Positions 1-8,000 of a DNA stretch of 35,999 bases are shown here, piece after piece (the first letter of the stretch is position 1; each line of letters starts with the position of its first letter). The notes below the pieces were generated by a model. The model did no database searches and was not told where the DNA came from. It worked only from the letters and a program-made list of their open reading frames with translations. The translations under genes were made by a program, and so were the position numbers. This DNA comes from Alloprevotella sp. (GTDB lineage: Bacteria; Bacteroidota; Bacteroidia; Bacteroidales; Bacteroidaceae): contig JAFUXE010000001.1 of NCBI GenBank assembly GCA_017477205.1, forward strand, positions 1-35,999. The letters are read 5' to 3'.

Positions 1-90
1 ATGTCTTGCCGAAACAAAGGATTCATGTCTTGCGGGAACAAAGGATTCTACTCCCCTCTCCCCTCGGAGAGGGGCTGGGGGTGAGGCGTG
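1..90. repeat. 24-bp direct repeat plus GC-rich hairpin ahead of the GH2 sequence
   Basis: Bases 1-24 and 25-48 are two copies of the same 24-bp unit (ATGTCTTGC then AACAAAGGATTC), differing at two or three positions. They are followed by a pyrimidine/purine-rich stretch with a perfect 7-bp inverted repeat, CCCCTCT (53-59) and AGAGGGG (68-74). This is typical of intergenic repeat DNA in Bacteroidales, yet it is joined in frame to GH2 coding sequence at about 92. Confidence 0.7.
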
Positions 91-1900
91 GGATATAGAA
101 TTACGCATCTCCATTGAGAACGCCGGGGACAAGGACCTGACGGTGACGACGGACATCGTGGACGGGGACGGCCGCGTCGTGGCCTCCCGGCAAGATACAC
201 GGAAGGTGCAGCGCGACGGTAAGTTCGTCCAGCACATCCCCGTGCCCGCCCCGAGGCTGTGGTCCCCCGAGGAGCCCCGTCTGTACCATGCCCGGACGCG
301 CATAGAGGCCGACGGCGCCCTTCAGGACGTCTATGCCACGCCCGTCGGCTTCCGCACCCTGGACTACGTGCCCGAGCGCGGCTTCCTGCTCAACGGACAG
401 CCCCGCAAGTTCCAGGGCGTATGCCTCCACCACGACCTCGGCCCCCTCGGCGCCGCCGTCAACCGCTCCGCCCTCATCCACCAGCTCAAGATGCTCCGCG
501 ACATGGGCTGCGACGCCATACGCACCTCCCACAACATGCCCGCCCCGGAGCTCGTGGAGCTCTGCGACTCCCTGGGCTTCATGATGATGCTGGAGCCCTT
601 CGACGAATGGGACATTGCAAAGTGCGACAACGGCTACCACCGCTACTTCCAGGAGTGGGCGGAGAAGGACATGGTCAACATGCTGCGCCACTACCGCAAC
701 AACCCCAGCGTCGTCATGTGGAGCATCGGCAACGAAGTCCCCACGCAGTGCTCGCCCGAGGGATACAAGGTCGCCAAGTTCCTCCAGGACATCTGCCACC
801 GCGAGGACCCCACGCGCAAGGTCACCGGCGGCATGGACCAGGTGGATTGCGTCCTGGACAACGGCTTTGCCGCTATGATAGACATCCCCGGCTTCAACTA
901 CCGCGCCCACCGCTACCAGGAGGCCCACCGCCGCCTGCCGCAGGGCATCATCCTCGGCTCCGAGACGTGCAGCACCGTCAGCAGCCGCGGCGTATATAAG
1001 TTCCCCGTCGTCCGCGAGGACGGGAAGATGTACCCCGACAACCAGTGCTCCTCCTACGACACCGAGGCCTGCTGGTGGTCCAACACCCCCGAGGCCGACT
1101 TCGCCAACATGGACGACCAGCCCTGGACCATCGGGCAGTTCGTATGGACGGGCTTCGACTACCTCGGCGAGCCCACGCCCTACGACACCGACGCCTGGCC
1201 CTCCCACTCCAGCTACTTCGGCATCATAGACCTCGCCTCCCTGCCCAAGGACCGCTACTGGCTCTACCGCAGCCAGTGGAACCGCCGCGACCACACCCTC
1301 CACCTGCTGCCCCACTGGACGTGGCCCGGCCGCGAGGGAGAATGCACCCCCGTATATGTCTATACCGACCTCCCCGAGGCCGAGCTCTTCCTGAACGGCC
1401 GGAGCCTGGGCCGCCGCAGCAAGCGCCGGTGCGAGGGCGCCGTGCCCGAGCGCTACCGCCTCATCTGGGACAGCATCGCCTACCAGCCCGGCGAGCTCCG
1501 CGTCGTGGCCTACGACGCCCAGGGACGCCCCGCACGGGAGCAGACCGTGCGCACCGCCGGCAAGCCCCACCACCTGGAGCTCCTCCGCGCCGACGCCGAA
1601 ACCCTCCGCGCGGGTGGCCGCGACCTGGCTTACTACACCGTGCGCCTCGTCGATAAGGACGGCAACCTCTGCCCGCACGACGGCCGCCTCGTCACCTTCA
1701 CCGTCGAGGGCGCCGCCCGCTTCCGCGCCGCGGCCAACGGCGACGCCGCCTGCCTCGACGCCTTCCACCTCCCGCAGATGCACCTCTTCGGCGGCATGTG
1801 TACCCTCATCGTCGAGGCCGCAGAGCAGCCCGGCGACATCACGCTGACCGCCCGCGCCCGCGGCGTCAAGGCTGCCACCGTGCAGATGAGGAGCGAGTAG
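2..1900 (+). CDS. Glycoside hydrolase family 2 protein (beta-galactosidase-like), N-terminus missing
   Basis: GH2 enzymes cleave terminal beta-galactosides, beta-glucuronides or similar sugars, usually in the periplasm of Bacteroidales. Recognisable GH2 sequence begins near base 92 (DIELRISIENAG), in the middle of the immunoglobulin-like domain. The TIM barrel follows. Counting from the GTG at 143, the acid/base Glu is residue 198 in MWSIGNE and the nucleophile Glu is residue 274 in LGSET. After the barrel come DUF4982-like and Ig-like C-terminal domains (roughly residues 390-585). The N-terminal sugar-binding domain is absent. The frame is open to the window edge, but bases 1-90 are repeat DNA, not GH2-like. 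This is therefore either a gene broken by repeat insertion or a truncated one; GTG 143 is only the start a gene finder would choose. Very C-rich third positions create long shadow frames on the other strand. Family assignment is firm; substrate is unknown. Confidence 0.85.
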   Translation, partial: CLAETKDSCLAGTKDSTPLSPRRGAGGEAWDIELRISIENAGDKDLTVTTDIVDGDGRVVASRQDTRKVQRDGKFVQHIPVPAPRLWSPEEPRLYHARTRIEADGALQDVYATPVGFRTLDYVPERGFLLNGQPRKFQGVCLHHDLGPLGAAVNRSALIHQLKMLRDMGCDAIRTSHNMPAPELVELCDSLGFMMMLEPFDEWDIAKCDNGYHRYFQEWAEKDMVNMLRHYRNNPSVVMWSIGNEVPTQCSPEGYKVAKFLQDICHREDPTRKVTGGMDQVDCVLDNGFAAMIDIPGFNYRAHRYQEAHRRLPQGIILGSETCSTVSSRGVYKFPVVREDGKMYPDNQCSSYDTEACWWSNTPEADFANMDDQPWTIGQFVWTGFDYLGEPTPYDTDAWPSHSSYFGIIDLASLPKDRYWLYRSQWNRRDHTLHLLPHWTWPGREGECTPVYVYTDLPEAELFLNGRSLGRRSKRRCEGAVPERYRLIWDSIAYQPGELRVVAYDAQGRPAREQTVRTAGKPHHLELLRADAETLRAGGRDLAYYTVRLVDKDGNLCPHDGRLVTFTVEGAARFRAAANGDAACLDAFHLPQMHLFGGMCTLIVEAAEQPGDITLTARARGVKAATVQMRSE

Positions 1901-1947
1901 GAAGCCCCCCTCAGAGCCCCCTCCCACCTCCCCCCTCCGGGGGAGGA

Positions 1948-2052
1948 GTTCAAAGCAGCGAAGGAGCGTAATAAATATTTAAGTTCAAAGCGGCGAATGA
2001 GCGTAATAAATACTTAAGTTCAGAGCGGCGAAGGAGCGTAATAAATACTTAA
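1948..2052. repeat. 35-bp tandem repeat, three copies
   Basis: Units begin at 1948, 1983 and 2018, each starting GTTCA(A/G)AGC and ending ATAAATA(T/C)TTAA, with only a few substitutions. Each unit could encode peptide fragments, but no start codon or credible protein is seen. It lies between the GH2 stop codon and the downstream terminator. Confidence 0.85.
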
Positions 2053-2059
2053 AAAGACC

Positions 2060-2099
2060 AATCCCCGACCAACAAAAGAAGTTGGTCGGGGATTTTTCT
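2060..2099 (+). terminator. Rho-independent terminator after the GH2 gene
   Basis: A perfect 14-bp stem (2060-2073 with 2081-2094, core CCCCGACCAAC) has a 7-base loop and is followed by TTTTT. It lies about 160 bases downstream of the GH2 stop and is the clearest terminator in the window. Confidence 0.9.
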
Positions 2100-2164
2100 G
2101 CTAATATATTTCATGGGAATCTGTAAGCCTCCCCCGGAGGGGGGAGGTGGGAGGGGGCTCTGAC

Positions 2165-2274
2165 AGGACTTTTTCTCTTCCCTAACAGAACTTTTTCTCT
2201 ACCTTGGTAGAGCTTTTTCTCTACCTTGGTAGAACTTTTTCTCTACCTTGGTAGAACTTTTGTCCAATCAAGGT
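2165..2274. repeat. 22-bp tandem array, five units
   Basis: Units begin at 2165, 2187, 2209, 2231 and 2253 at an exact 22-bp period. Units 2-4 are nearly identical (AGA(A/G)CTTTTTCT then CTACCTTGGT), while the first and last units are degenerate. Each junction creates the near-palindrome CTACCTTGGTAG. The array is AT-rich between two GC-rich regions and contains no gene. Confidence 0.88.
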
Positions 2275-2324
2275 AGGGAAAATGGACAAATTCGTCAAAA
2301 AAAAATAAAATCAGTGAGGAAAAG

Positions 2325-2516
2325 CTAACGGCTTAGCCGCAGGTCGAAGTCGAAAGCGGGCTCGCCGTATTCGTCGAAGCTGATTTCTTCCTCCACGCCT
2401 GCCGCCGCGAACGCTTCGCGCACGAGTTGCTGCATCTTATAGTTCAGCGGGATTTTGCCGTTCTTCCAGTTGTAGCACGTGCCTTTTCCCATATAGGAGA
2501 GAAGGTGGCTGCGCAC
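2325..2516 (-). CDS. Small hypothetical protein, possibly a 5'-truncated or non-ATG gene
   Basis: A GTG at 2516 opens a 63-residue frame containing YMGKGTCYNWKNGKIPL followed by VREAFAAAGVEEE and an acidic tail. The layout resembles small Bacteroidales proteins of the type AW-x-L ... VR-x-x-L ... F-x-x-x-G that carry a helix-turn-helix-like core; that similarity is from memory and the function is unknown. The same frame stays open upstream to 2666, and the segment GFQGAWEDLTRRQTRQV just ahead of the GTG looks like part of the same domain. That stretch has no ATG, GTG or TTG, so the true start is either a CTG or lost. The frame follows directly after the stop codon of the upstream gene, with no intergenic gap. 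Confidence 0.45.
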   Translation of the reverse strand: MRSHLLSYMGKGTCYNWKNGKIPLNYKMQQLVREAFAAAGVEEEISFDEYGEPAFDFDLRLSR

Positions 2517-2666
2517 TTGCCTTGTCTGCCGCCGCGTCAGGTCCTCCCACGCGCCCTGGAAGCCCAGGGCGGGCTGCTGCGCCTCGGCGGGCAGGAAGGC
2601 CGCGCACGCCCCGCCCGAGGCCGCCGCCTGCTGGTGGTAGGGGTTTGGTGTGTGTGCTGTTCCGGC

Positions 2667-3521
2667 TTATTCCAGTCCTTCTAATACTTTTTGGGCGTCC
2701 TCACTTCCGTATCCGCCCATCGAGGCTGCTTTCTGAAGACATTTCTTGCCTTTGGCCATGTCCATGGTCGTGCCATCTCCCAAACAGTATTTCAGGCCAA
2801 TCTGATACAAAGACCAGCAATCGCCTAAGCGTGCGGCTTCATGCATGAACCTGAAAGCACGTGCGTCATCCTCGCCGTCGTAGATGTTGCTCTGCTGGTT
2901 TAAATCCATAATCTTCATATGAGTTGACTGGCTTGAATATCCTTCATCCAGAAGGGCTTTGTCACGTTCTGTAAGCAGGCTCTTTCCTAAAATTGCTGAT
3001 AATGTTGTATCTCCCGTCGCGGGCGTATTCGGTTCCAGCTCTGGTTTGATGCCTGCCCATGGACTACTCGTGATAGGAAGCTTTATGCCAGTTTTTCTCC
3101 ATATGCCGTACTCACTATTTTTATACTCAAAGCCATTTTCAACATCATATCGAACATTAAAGGTCACATCAGGAATATTGAGACGCGTTCCAAATACATC
3201 AAGAAAATGATAAATAGTACCTCGAGAATCATCTCCTAAACTTCCGAAAAAGTAATGTTTATCCTCGATAGATTCTTTTACACGAGAAAGGAATAAATAA
3301 TTATAACGTGGTGCTATAAACTCATTGCCATAGATATCGCATGCTCCAACCTTTTCATCTCGCCTCACCTCAAAATAGAACGGATCTGTACTCGTGCCTT
3401 CGCCACGACGCAAGACAAAATCATACTGCGCCTCTAACTCCGCCTCAACAGGGTCGCTTTGTGCCGCCATCCCCAGCGGGAGCAGCATCAGCACGATAAA
3501 TGCAAATAGTTTTGTTTTCAT
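2667..3521 (-). CDS. Secreted protein with WG-like segment and Sel1-like repeat
   Basis: The 284-residue product starts with a clear signal peptide (MKTKLFAFIVLMLLPLGMAAQ, cleavage near residue 20), so it is exported to the periplasm or beyond. Residues about 58-75 (GACDIYGNEFIAPRYNYLFL) resemble a WG repeat, the KYG-x-x-x-x-P-x-x-Y pattern. Residues about 225-280 (ARLGDCWSLYQIG, LGDGTTMDMAKGKKCLQKAA) match Sel1/TPR-like repeats, which mediate protein-protein contacts. Composition is less GC-rich than the flanking genes, which may indicate different ancestry. It stands alone, 361 bases downstream of nadA on the same strand. The role is unknown; a binding or scaffold function is inferred from the repeats. 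Confidence 0.75.
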   Translation of the reverse strand: MKTKLFAFIVLMLLPLGMAAQSDPVEAELEAQYDFVLRRGEGTSTDPFYFEVRRDEKVGACDIYGNEFIAPRYNYLFLSRVKESIEDKHYFFGSLGDDSRGTIYHFLDVFGTRLNIPDVTFNVRYDVENGFEYKNSEYGIWRKTGIKLPITSSPWAGIKPELEPNTPATGDTTLSAILGKSLLTERDKALLDEGYSSQSTHMKIMDLNQQSNIYDGEDDARAFRFMHEAARLGDCWSLYQIGLKYCLGDGTTMDMAKGKKCLQKAASMGGYGSEDAQKVLEGLE

Positions 3522-3882
3522 AATGCTTTGTTGTTTTATTGGTGAATAAATAAGTGGATTACATGCGCAAAGCGGCCTGCCTCGCCACCGCGGAAGGGTG
3601 GAGAAGCAGGCCGTAAGGGGTACGGGAAAGCATGCGCTAAAGCACCGTAGATACTTGCATTACAGGCGCATTTATAGGGGGGTAATTTTGACATTCCGCA
3701 CGCAGAACCGCCGCGAGAGGGCTCCAGAAGGGCCTCTGCGCGCGCGTATATATTATATATGTGTGCTGCGTTCATGGCGGAAAGGGTTGCGGACGCTTGT
3801 CCTTATCGTCGGCAAAGATAGCAAAAGGGGCGGAGAGGAGAAAGAAACCGGCACGGTTTTTTCCCCCGCCGCCGTCGGTACG
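3522..3882. other. Gene-free stretch with an imperfect 17-bp-arm hairpin
   Basis: No credible gene is seen in these 361 bases. Bases 3573-3613 form an imperfect hairpin (CGGCCTGC with GCAGGCCG, inner CCACC with GGTGG). Two short direct repeats, CATGCGC(T)AAAGC, lie at about 3562 and 3631. The hairpin could terminate nadA transcripts or be an inserted repeat; neither is shown. Confidence 0.5.
3845..3863. terminator. Weak hairpin downstream of nadA
   Basis: AAACCG (3845-3850) and CGGTTT (3854-3859) form a 6-bp stem with a 3-base loop. The T-run lies on the plus-strand side, so for nadA transcripts (minus strand) the run after the stem is only CTTTC. A terminator role is possible but weak. Confidence 0.3.
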
Positions 3883-4836
3883 TCACAGCCCCAGCTTCGC
3901 GGAGAGCTCCAGCATGGCACGGATGGGCCGCTCGGCGCGGCGGCGAAGGTCCTCGGGGAGGGTCACTTCGGGCTGCCCGTCGCGGAGGCAGCGCAGGACT
4001 TTCTCCAGCGTGACGAGGCGCATGTAGTTGCACTCGTTGCAGCTGCAGCCCGGCGTCTCGCTCACCTCCGGGGGCACGGGGATGAAGGTCTTACCGGGGG
4101 CCTGACGCTGCATCTCGTGGAGGATGCCGCTCTCGGTGACGACGATGAACTCCTGCTCGGGGGAGGCGACGGCATACTTCAGGAGCTTCGCCGTGGAGCC
4201 CACGACGTCCGCAAGGCGCAGCACGGGAGCCTTGCACTCAGGGTGGGCAAGGACCTTGGCGCCCGGGTGCAGCGCTTTCTGCTCCAGTATCTTCGGCACG
4301 GAGAAGCGCTCGTGGACGTGGCACGCGCCGTCCCAGAGGAGCATCTCGCGGCCGGTGATGCTGTTGATGTAGCTGCCGAGGTTGCGGTCGGGGCCGAAGA
4401 TGAGGGGCTGGTCCTTGGGGAAGCTCTCCACAATCTGGCGCGCGTTGCTGGACGTGACGACGATGTCCGTCACGGCCTTCGTGGCGGCGGAAGTGTTGAC
4501 GTAGGAGATGACCTTGTGGCCGGGGTGCTGACGCACGAACTCGGCGAAGGCGTCGCCGGGGCAGCTCTCGGCCAGCGAGCAGGTGGCTGCGGCGTCGGGG
4601 ATGAGCACCGTCTTCCCGGGGCAGAGAATCTTGCAGGTCTCGGCCATGAAGTGTACGCCGCACATGACGATGACGTCGGCCTCGGTCTTTGCGGCCTGCT
4701 GGGCGAGGGCGAGGCTGTCGCCCACGAAGTCCGCGACGTCCTGCACGGGGCCTTCCGTGTAGTAGTGGGCCAGGATGACGGCGTTCTTCTCCTCGGCCAG
4801 GCGGCGGATGTCGGAGGAAAGGGATTGGTTTTGCAT
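3883..4836 (-). CDS. nadA: Quinolinate synthase NadA
   Basis: NadA condenses iminoaspartate with dihydroxyacetone phosphate to quinolinate in de novo NAD synthesis, using a [4Fe-4S] cluster in the cytoplasm. The 317-residue product has the family blocks AHYYTEGPVQDVADFVGDSL, VHFMAETCKIL, NTSAATKA, VTSSNA, PDRNLG and VGST. By alignment from memory with E. coli Cys113/200/297, the likely cluster ligands are Cys86 (ATCSLAESC), Cys172 (DGACHVH) and Cys269 within CSCNEC (264-269). The gene is the last of a three-gene minus-strand operon, with 11 bases between it and the kinase gene. nadB and nadC, its usual partners, are not in the window. Confidence 0.95.
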   Translation of the reverse strand: MQNQSLSSDIRRLAEEKNAVILAHYYTEGPVQDVADFVGDSLALAQQAAKTEADVIVMCGVHFMAETCKILCPGKTVLIPDAAATCSLAESCPGDAFAEFVRQHPGHKVISYVNTSAATKAVTDIVVTSSNARQIVESFPKDQPLIFGPDRNLGSYINSITGREMLLWDGACHVHERFSVPKILEQKALHPGAKVLAHPECKAPVLRLADVVGSTAKLLKYAVASPEQEFIVVTESGILHEMQRQAPGKTFIPVPPEVSETPGCSCNECNYMRLVTLEKVLRCLRDGQPEVTLPEDLRRRAERPIRAMLELSAKLGL

Positions 4837-4847
4837 GGTTGTTTTGT

Positions 4848-6512
4848 TTAGTATTGGAACGTGCTGCCGCCGAGGAACTCGCGCAGGAGGCTGGTGGGCG
4901 GGAGGGGTTCGATGTCGATGGGGCGGAGGTAGGAGAGGAACTTGCGCAGGCGGTAGGCCTCGGTGTATTCCGGGGAATGCTCCGGCACCTGCTCAAGGAG
5001 GCGCATCGCCTGTCGGCGCAGGGCGGGAAGCTCGAAGAGCAGGGCGGTGTTCACCATGACGTCAGCCTCCTCCTGGAAGGGGAATATCCACTTCTCCTCC
5101 CCGGCACGGACGCTGGGCCAGCGGCGTATCGTCTCCTCGGCGGAATAGCCGCGGTACTTGTGGTCGCGGACGATGCGGCGCAGCAGGCGGTTGTCCGTCG
5201 TGGGGATGTAGTTGTGGTGGTCCAGCATGATGGTGGTCAGCGCGGAGGCGTATATCTTGAACTTGTTCTCGTCCGGTACGTCCTTCGTCAGCAGGGGATT
5301 CAGGGCATGGATGCCCTCGAAGATGACGATGTTCTCCGGCGTCAGCTTCAGGCGGTTTCCGCTCTTCATGCTGCGTCCGCTGGGGAAGTCGAAGCGGGGC
5401 AGCTCCACTTCCTTGCCGTTCAGCAGGGCGTTCATCTGGCGCGAGAGCAACTGCATGTTGATGGCCTTGATGTGCTCGAAGTCGTAATTGCCCTCGGCGT
5501 CGCGCGGCGTCTTCTCGCGGTCCACGAAGTAGTTGTCCAGCTCCACGGACACGGGCTTCAGGCCGCAGGCGTAGAGCTGCACGGCGAGGCGCTTCGCGAA
5601 CGTCGTCTTTCCGCTGGACGAGGGGCCGGCTATCAGGATGACGCGGCGCTGGGGCTCGGCGGCGATGCGGTCTGCCAGGGCGGAGATTTTCTTCTCCTGC
5701 AAGGCCTCGGACACGTTGATGAGGTCAACGGTATGCCCTTCGTCGCACACCTTGTTGAACTCGCCTACGGTGGAGACGCCCAGTATCTTCTGCCAGCGGT
5801 GCTGTTCCTCAAAGACGCTGAACATCTTGGGCTGGCTGCGCAGGGGCAGCAGCTGGCGGGGATTCTTCGGGTCGGGAAGGCGCAGGAGCAGGCCGTCCGC
5901 GAAGGGCTGTATCTCGAACAAGTGGATCTGTCCCGTACGGACAAGGAGGGAACCATAGAAGTAGTCCACCGTGTCGCCCAGCGTGTAATAGGTCGTATAA
6001 AGTTCCCCAAAGCCTTCCAGGAGGAGCGCCTTGTCCTCCAGCCCGTGTTCGCGGAACAGGCGGACGGCCTCCTCGGTATGCGTCGTGATGCGGTGGTAGG
6101 GGATGTTGTCGTCCACAATCTCCTTCATCTTCGCGCGCAGGGCGTCCACGACCTCTGCCGTCACGCCCTCTGGCAGTCCCCCGATGCGGCAGTAGTAGCC
6201 GTTTGCCACGGGCGTGTCTATCTGCAAGGAAGCCTGGGGGTAGAGTTCGCGCACGGCCTTGTAGAGGACGAAGAAGAGCGAGCGCGTATAGGTGCGCATG
6301 CCGGAGGAGGACGTGACGTCAAGGAACTCCACGTCCTTGTCGCCGAAAAGCGTGTAGTGCAGGCCTTCCACCTTGTTGTTCACCTTCGCGCTGGTGCAGC
6401 CGTAGGGCATGTTGAGCTCTATCATGTCGTAGAAGTCCTCCAGCGTGAAGCCTACGGGGACCTTGTGCGTCTTGCCTGTGTTCGCACACTTGATGTTTAT
6501 CGTTTTGAGCAT
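4848..6512 (-). CDS. Nucleoside (uridine-type) kinase with TGS and ThrRS-like editing domains
   Basis: The 554-residue protein has three parts. Residues about 1-65 form a TGS/ubiquitin-like domain. Residues about 66-250 resemble the second additional (editing) domain of threonyl-tRNA synthetase (HTEEAVRLF; HYTLFG precedes it). The C-terminal half is a P-loop kinase of the uridine kinase/phosphoribulokinase family, with Walker A GPSSSGKTT at 296-304, then VELDNYFVDREKTPRD and a lid segment RRIVRDHKYRGYSAEETI. This fused architecture is known in Firmicutes and Bacteroidetes as a nucleoside kinase family; the true substrate, and whether RNA is bound, are not known to me. It sits 6 bases after the flippase gene and 11 before nadA, so all three are likely co-transcribed. 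Confidence 0.88.
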   Translation of the reverse strand: MLKTINIKCANTGKTHKVPVGFTLEDFYDMIELNMPYGCTSAKVNNKVEGLHYTLFGDKDVEFLDVTSSSGMRTYTRSLFFVLYKAVRELYPQASLQIDTPVANGYYCRIGGLPEGVTAEVVDALRAKMKEIVDDNIPYHRITTHTEEAVRLFREHGLEDKALLLEGFGELYTTYYTLGDTVDYFYGSLLVRTGQIHLFEIQPFADGLLLRLPDPKNPRQLLPLRSQPKMFSVFEEQHRWQKILGVSTVGEFNKVCDEGHTVDLINVSEALQEKKISALADRIAAEPQRRVILIAGPSSSGKTTFAKRLAVQLYACGLKPVSVELDNYFVDREKTPRDAEGNYDFEHIKAINMQLLSRQMNALLNGKEVELPRFDFPSGRSMKSGNRLKLTPENIVIFEGIHALNPLLTKDVPDENKFKIYASALTTIMLDHHNYIPTTDNRLLRRIVRDHKYRGYSAEETIRRWPSVRAGEEKWIFPFQEEADVMVNTALLFELPALRRQAMRLLEQVPEHSPEYTEAYRLRKFLSYLRPIDIEPLPPTSLLREFLGGSTFQY

Positions 6513-6518
6513 TTGTAT

Positions 6519-7961
6519 TTATTGTTTTTTCTTTCTTCGCAAGAGGAAATCCACGGCTTCGCGGAATATCACGGAACCGCTCAGCCAAAGGATTGTGCAA
6601 TATGTGGCGCCGACACCTATGACCTTGGCAACGAGCGAGAGCCAAGGGTTCCCGATACCTTGCAGGAGGTATGCGGCGAGAAGGCATAATGATGCGGCGA
6701 GAAGCATGTAGGGAACGATGTCGCGGAGCATGTCAAGAAGACGCAGGCCGATGGTGCGATGCACAAGGGCGTGCCACACGAACAGCCAGCCGATGTTCAC
6801 GGCCACGAACACCCGCAACATCCACGTCATGCCCCAGGGTTTCATCCCGATGGCAGCAAGGAATACGCATACGACCAGCGCCACCGTGCACCACATGTAG
6901 GCATTGCTCTTGCCGCGTGCGATGAGCAGGTTGGAGAAGTTGCTCTGTATCGGCACAAAGGCGCCCCAGACGCACAGCATCTGCATGATGGCCGCGGCAC
7001 CAATCCACTTTTCGCCTATCGTCACGAGGATGAACTCCCGGGAGATGAGGCTGAGGCCGAACATGGCGGGGAAGGCGAGCAGGGCCGTGAAGCGCAGGAG
7101 CTTGCGGAACACGGCAAGCTGGCGCATGGGGTCGTCGTCAACCTTCGAGAAGACGGGCTGCGCCACGCCCCACAGCATGTTCGTCAGCGTCACGTGCCCC
7201 ATGTAGTTCCACTTGTTCGCCTGCGAGAAGTTCCCGACCTCCACTTTCGTATAGAAGCGTGCCAGGATAACCGTGAAAAGGTTCTGGTTGACAATGTTGC
7301 AAAGGTTTGTCAGGATGAGCTTGCTGCTGAATCCGAACATTTCCCTTACGGGACGGAACGTAAACCTGAGCGACGGGCGCCAGCCCGTAACCCAATAAGT
7401 CAGCAGCGTAATGGTGGAAACGTAAACTATTGTCTGCGTGGCCAGTCCCCAGTAGGCCTTTTTGCAAACGGCCATGAGGATGCCGACAATGCCGGACAGG
7501 AAAAGGGCAAAGAGAATAATGAGAGAGTTTTCTTTTACCTTTAAGTTTCTGAACAGATAAGCGCGGGGGGCGATGTTCAAACTCGTAATGACGAATCCCA
7601 GGAACAGATACCGCGCAAGCGGCGTCAGCTCAGGTTCGCCGAAAAAGCGGGCAATGAGCGGAGCGCAAAGGAAAAGAGTCGCATAGATTGAGACGCTGAC
7701 AAGCAGGTTGAACCAGAAGACGCTGTTGTAGTCCTCATGCGTTACGTCCTTGCGGTTGTTAAGAGCCGAAATGAAGCCGCCCTCCTGCAATGCTCCTGCA
7801 ACTGCGGAGAATATGGTAAGCATTCCGACGAGGCCATAGTCCTCGGGCAGCAGCTTCTGTGCAATGACGATGCCAAACACGAGGTTCAGTACCTGCTGCA
7901 AGCCGTTTGCTATGCCCCCCCAAAGGAGCCCTTTTGCCGTTTTTTCCTTTAGACTTTCCAT
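6519..7961 (-). CDS. Wzx-type polysaccharide flippase (MOP superfamily)
   Basis: The 480-residue protein has about 12-14 hydrophobic segments and begins with the family signature LKEKTAKGLLWGGIANGLQQ, followed by FGIVIAQKLLPEDYGLVGML. This matches the polysaccharide_synt/WzxC-like exporters that flip lipid-linked oligosaccharides across the inner membrane. The ATG at 7961 was chosen because homology starts there; the longer frame back to 8174 crosses the divergent promoter. It is the first gene of a minus-strand operon and is divergent from the IspD-LicD gene, suggesting a shared job in surface glycan assembly. No glycosyltransferases are adjacent, so the exported glycan cannot be named. Confidence 0.9.
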   Translation of the reverse strand: MESLKEKTAKGLLWGGIANGLQQVLNLVFGIVIAQKLLPEDYGLVGMLTIFSAVAGALQEGGFISALNNRKDVTHEDYNSVFWFNLLVSVSIYATLFLCAPLIARFFGEPELTPLARYLFLGFVITSLNIAPRAYLFRNLKVKENSLIILFALFLSGIVGILMAVCKKAYWGLATQTIVYVSTITLLTYWVTGWRPSLRFTFRPVREMFGFSSKLILTNLCNIVNQNLFTVILARFYTKVEVGNFSQANKWNYMGHVTLTNMLWGVAQPVFSKVDDDPMRQLAVFRKLLRFTALLAFPAMFGLSLISREFILVTIGEKWIGAAAIMQMLCVWGAFVPIQSNFSNLLIARGKSNAYMWCTVALVVCVFLAAIGMKPWGMTWMLRVFVAVNIGWLFVWHALVHRTIGLRLLDMLRDIVPYMLLAASLCLLAAYLLQGIGNPWLSLVAKVIGVGATYCTILWLSGSVIFREAVDFLLRRKKKQ

Positions 7962-8000
7962 GTTTTTTGCCCTCAAGAGCGCAGCAAAGGTATAATTATT

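Larger units (their letters stand above)
1911..2163. repeat. 36-bp perfect inverted repeat pair enclosing a terminator
   Basis: Bases 1911-1946 and 2128-2163 are exact reverse complements over 36 bp. Each arm starts or ends with TCAGAGCCCCC / GGGGGCTCTGA and holds its own small palindrome, CCCCC-TCC-GGGGG like. The 181-base interior holds a 35-bp x3 array and a terminator. The perfect identity of the arms suggests recent copying or inversion-mediated maintenance. No transposase is present inside, so this is a non-autonomous or purely structural element. Confidence 0.85.

Noticed and set aside
101..1927. 608-residue open frame on the minus strand
   Set aside because: Shadow of the C-rich GH2 gene; Gly/Ala/Val-rich with no domain, while the plus strand has catalytic motifs.
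1911..2163. Insertion sequence with 36-bp terminal repeats
   Set aside because: Only 181 bases inside, no transposase and no target duplication seen; kept as a repeat pair.
3536..3775. 79-residue minus-strand frame upstream of the Sel1 gene
   Set aside because: Covers a hairpin and repeat-like DNA; no domain, no signal, unlikely composition.
3598..4851. 417-residue plus-strand frame over nadA
   Set aside because: Antisense of NadA; no recognisable motifs, and the minus strand has all the family blocks.
4839..6689. 616-residue plus-strand frame
   Set aside because: Antisense of the nucleoside kinase, whose Walker A and family motifs are on the minus strand.
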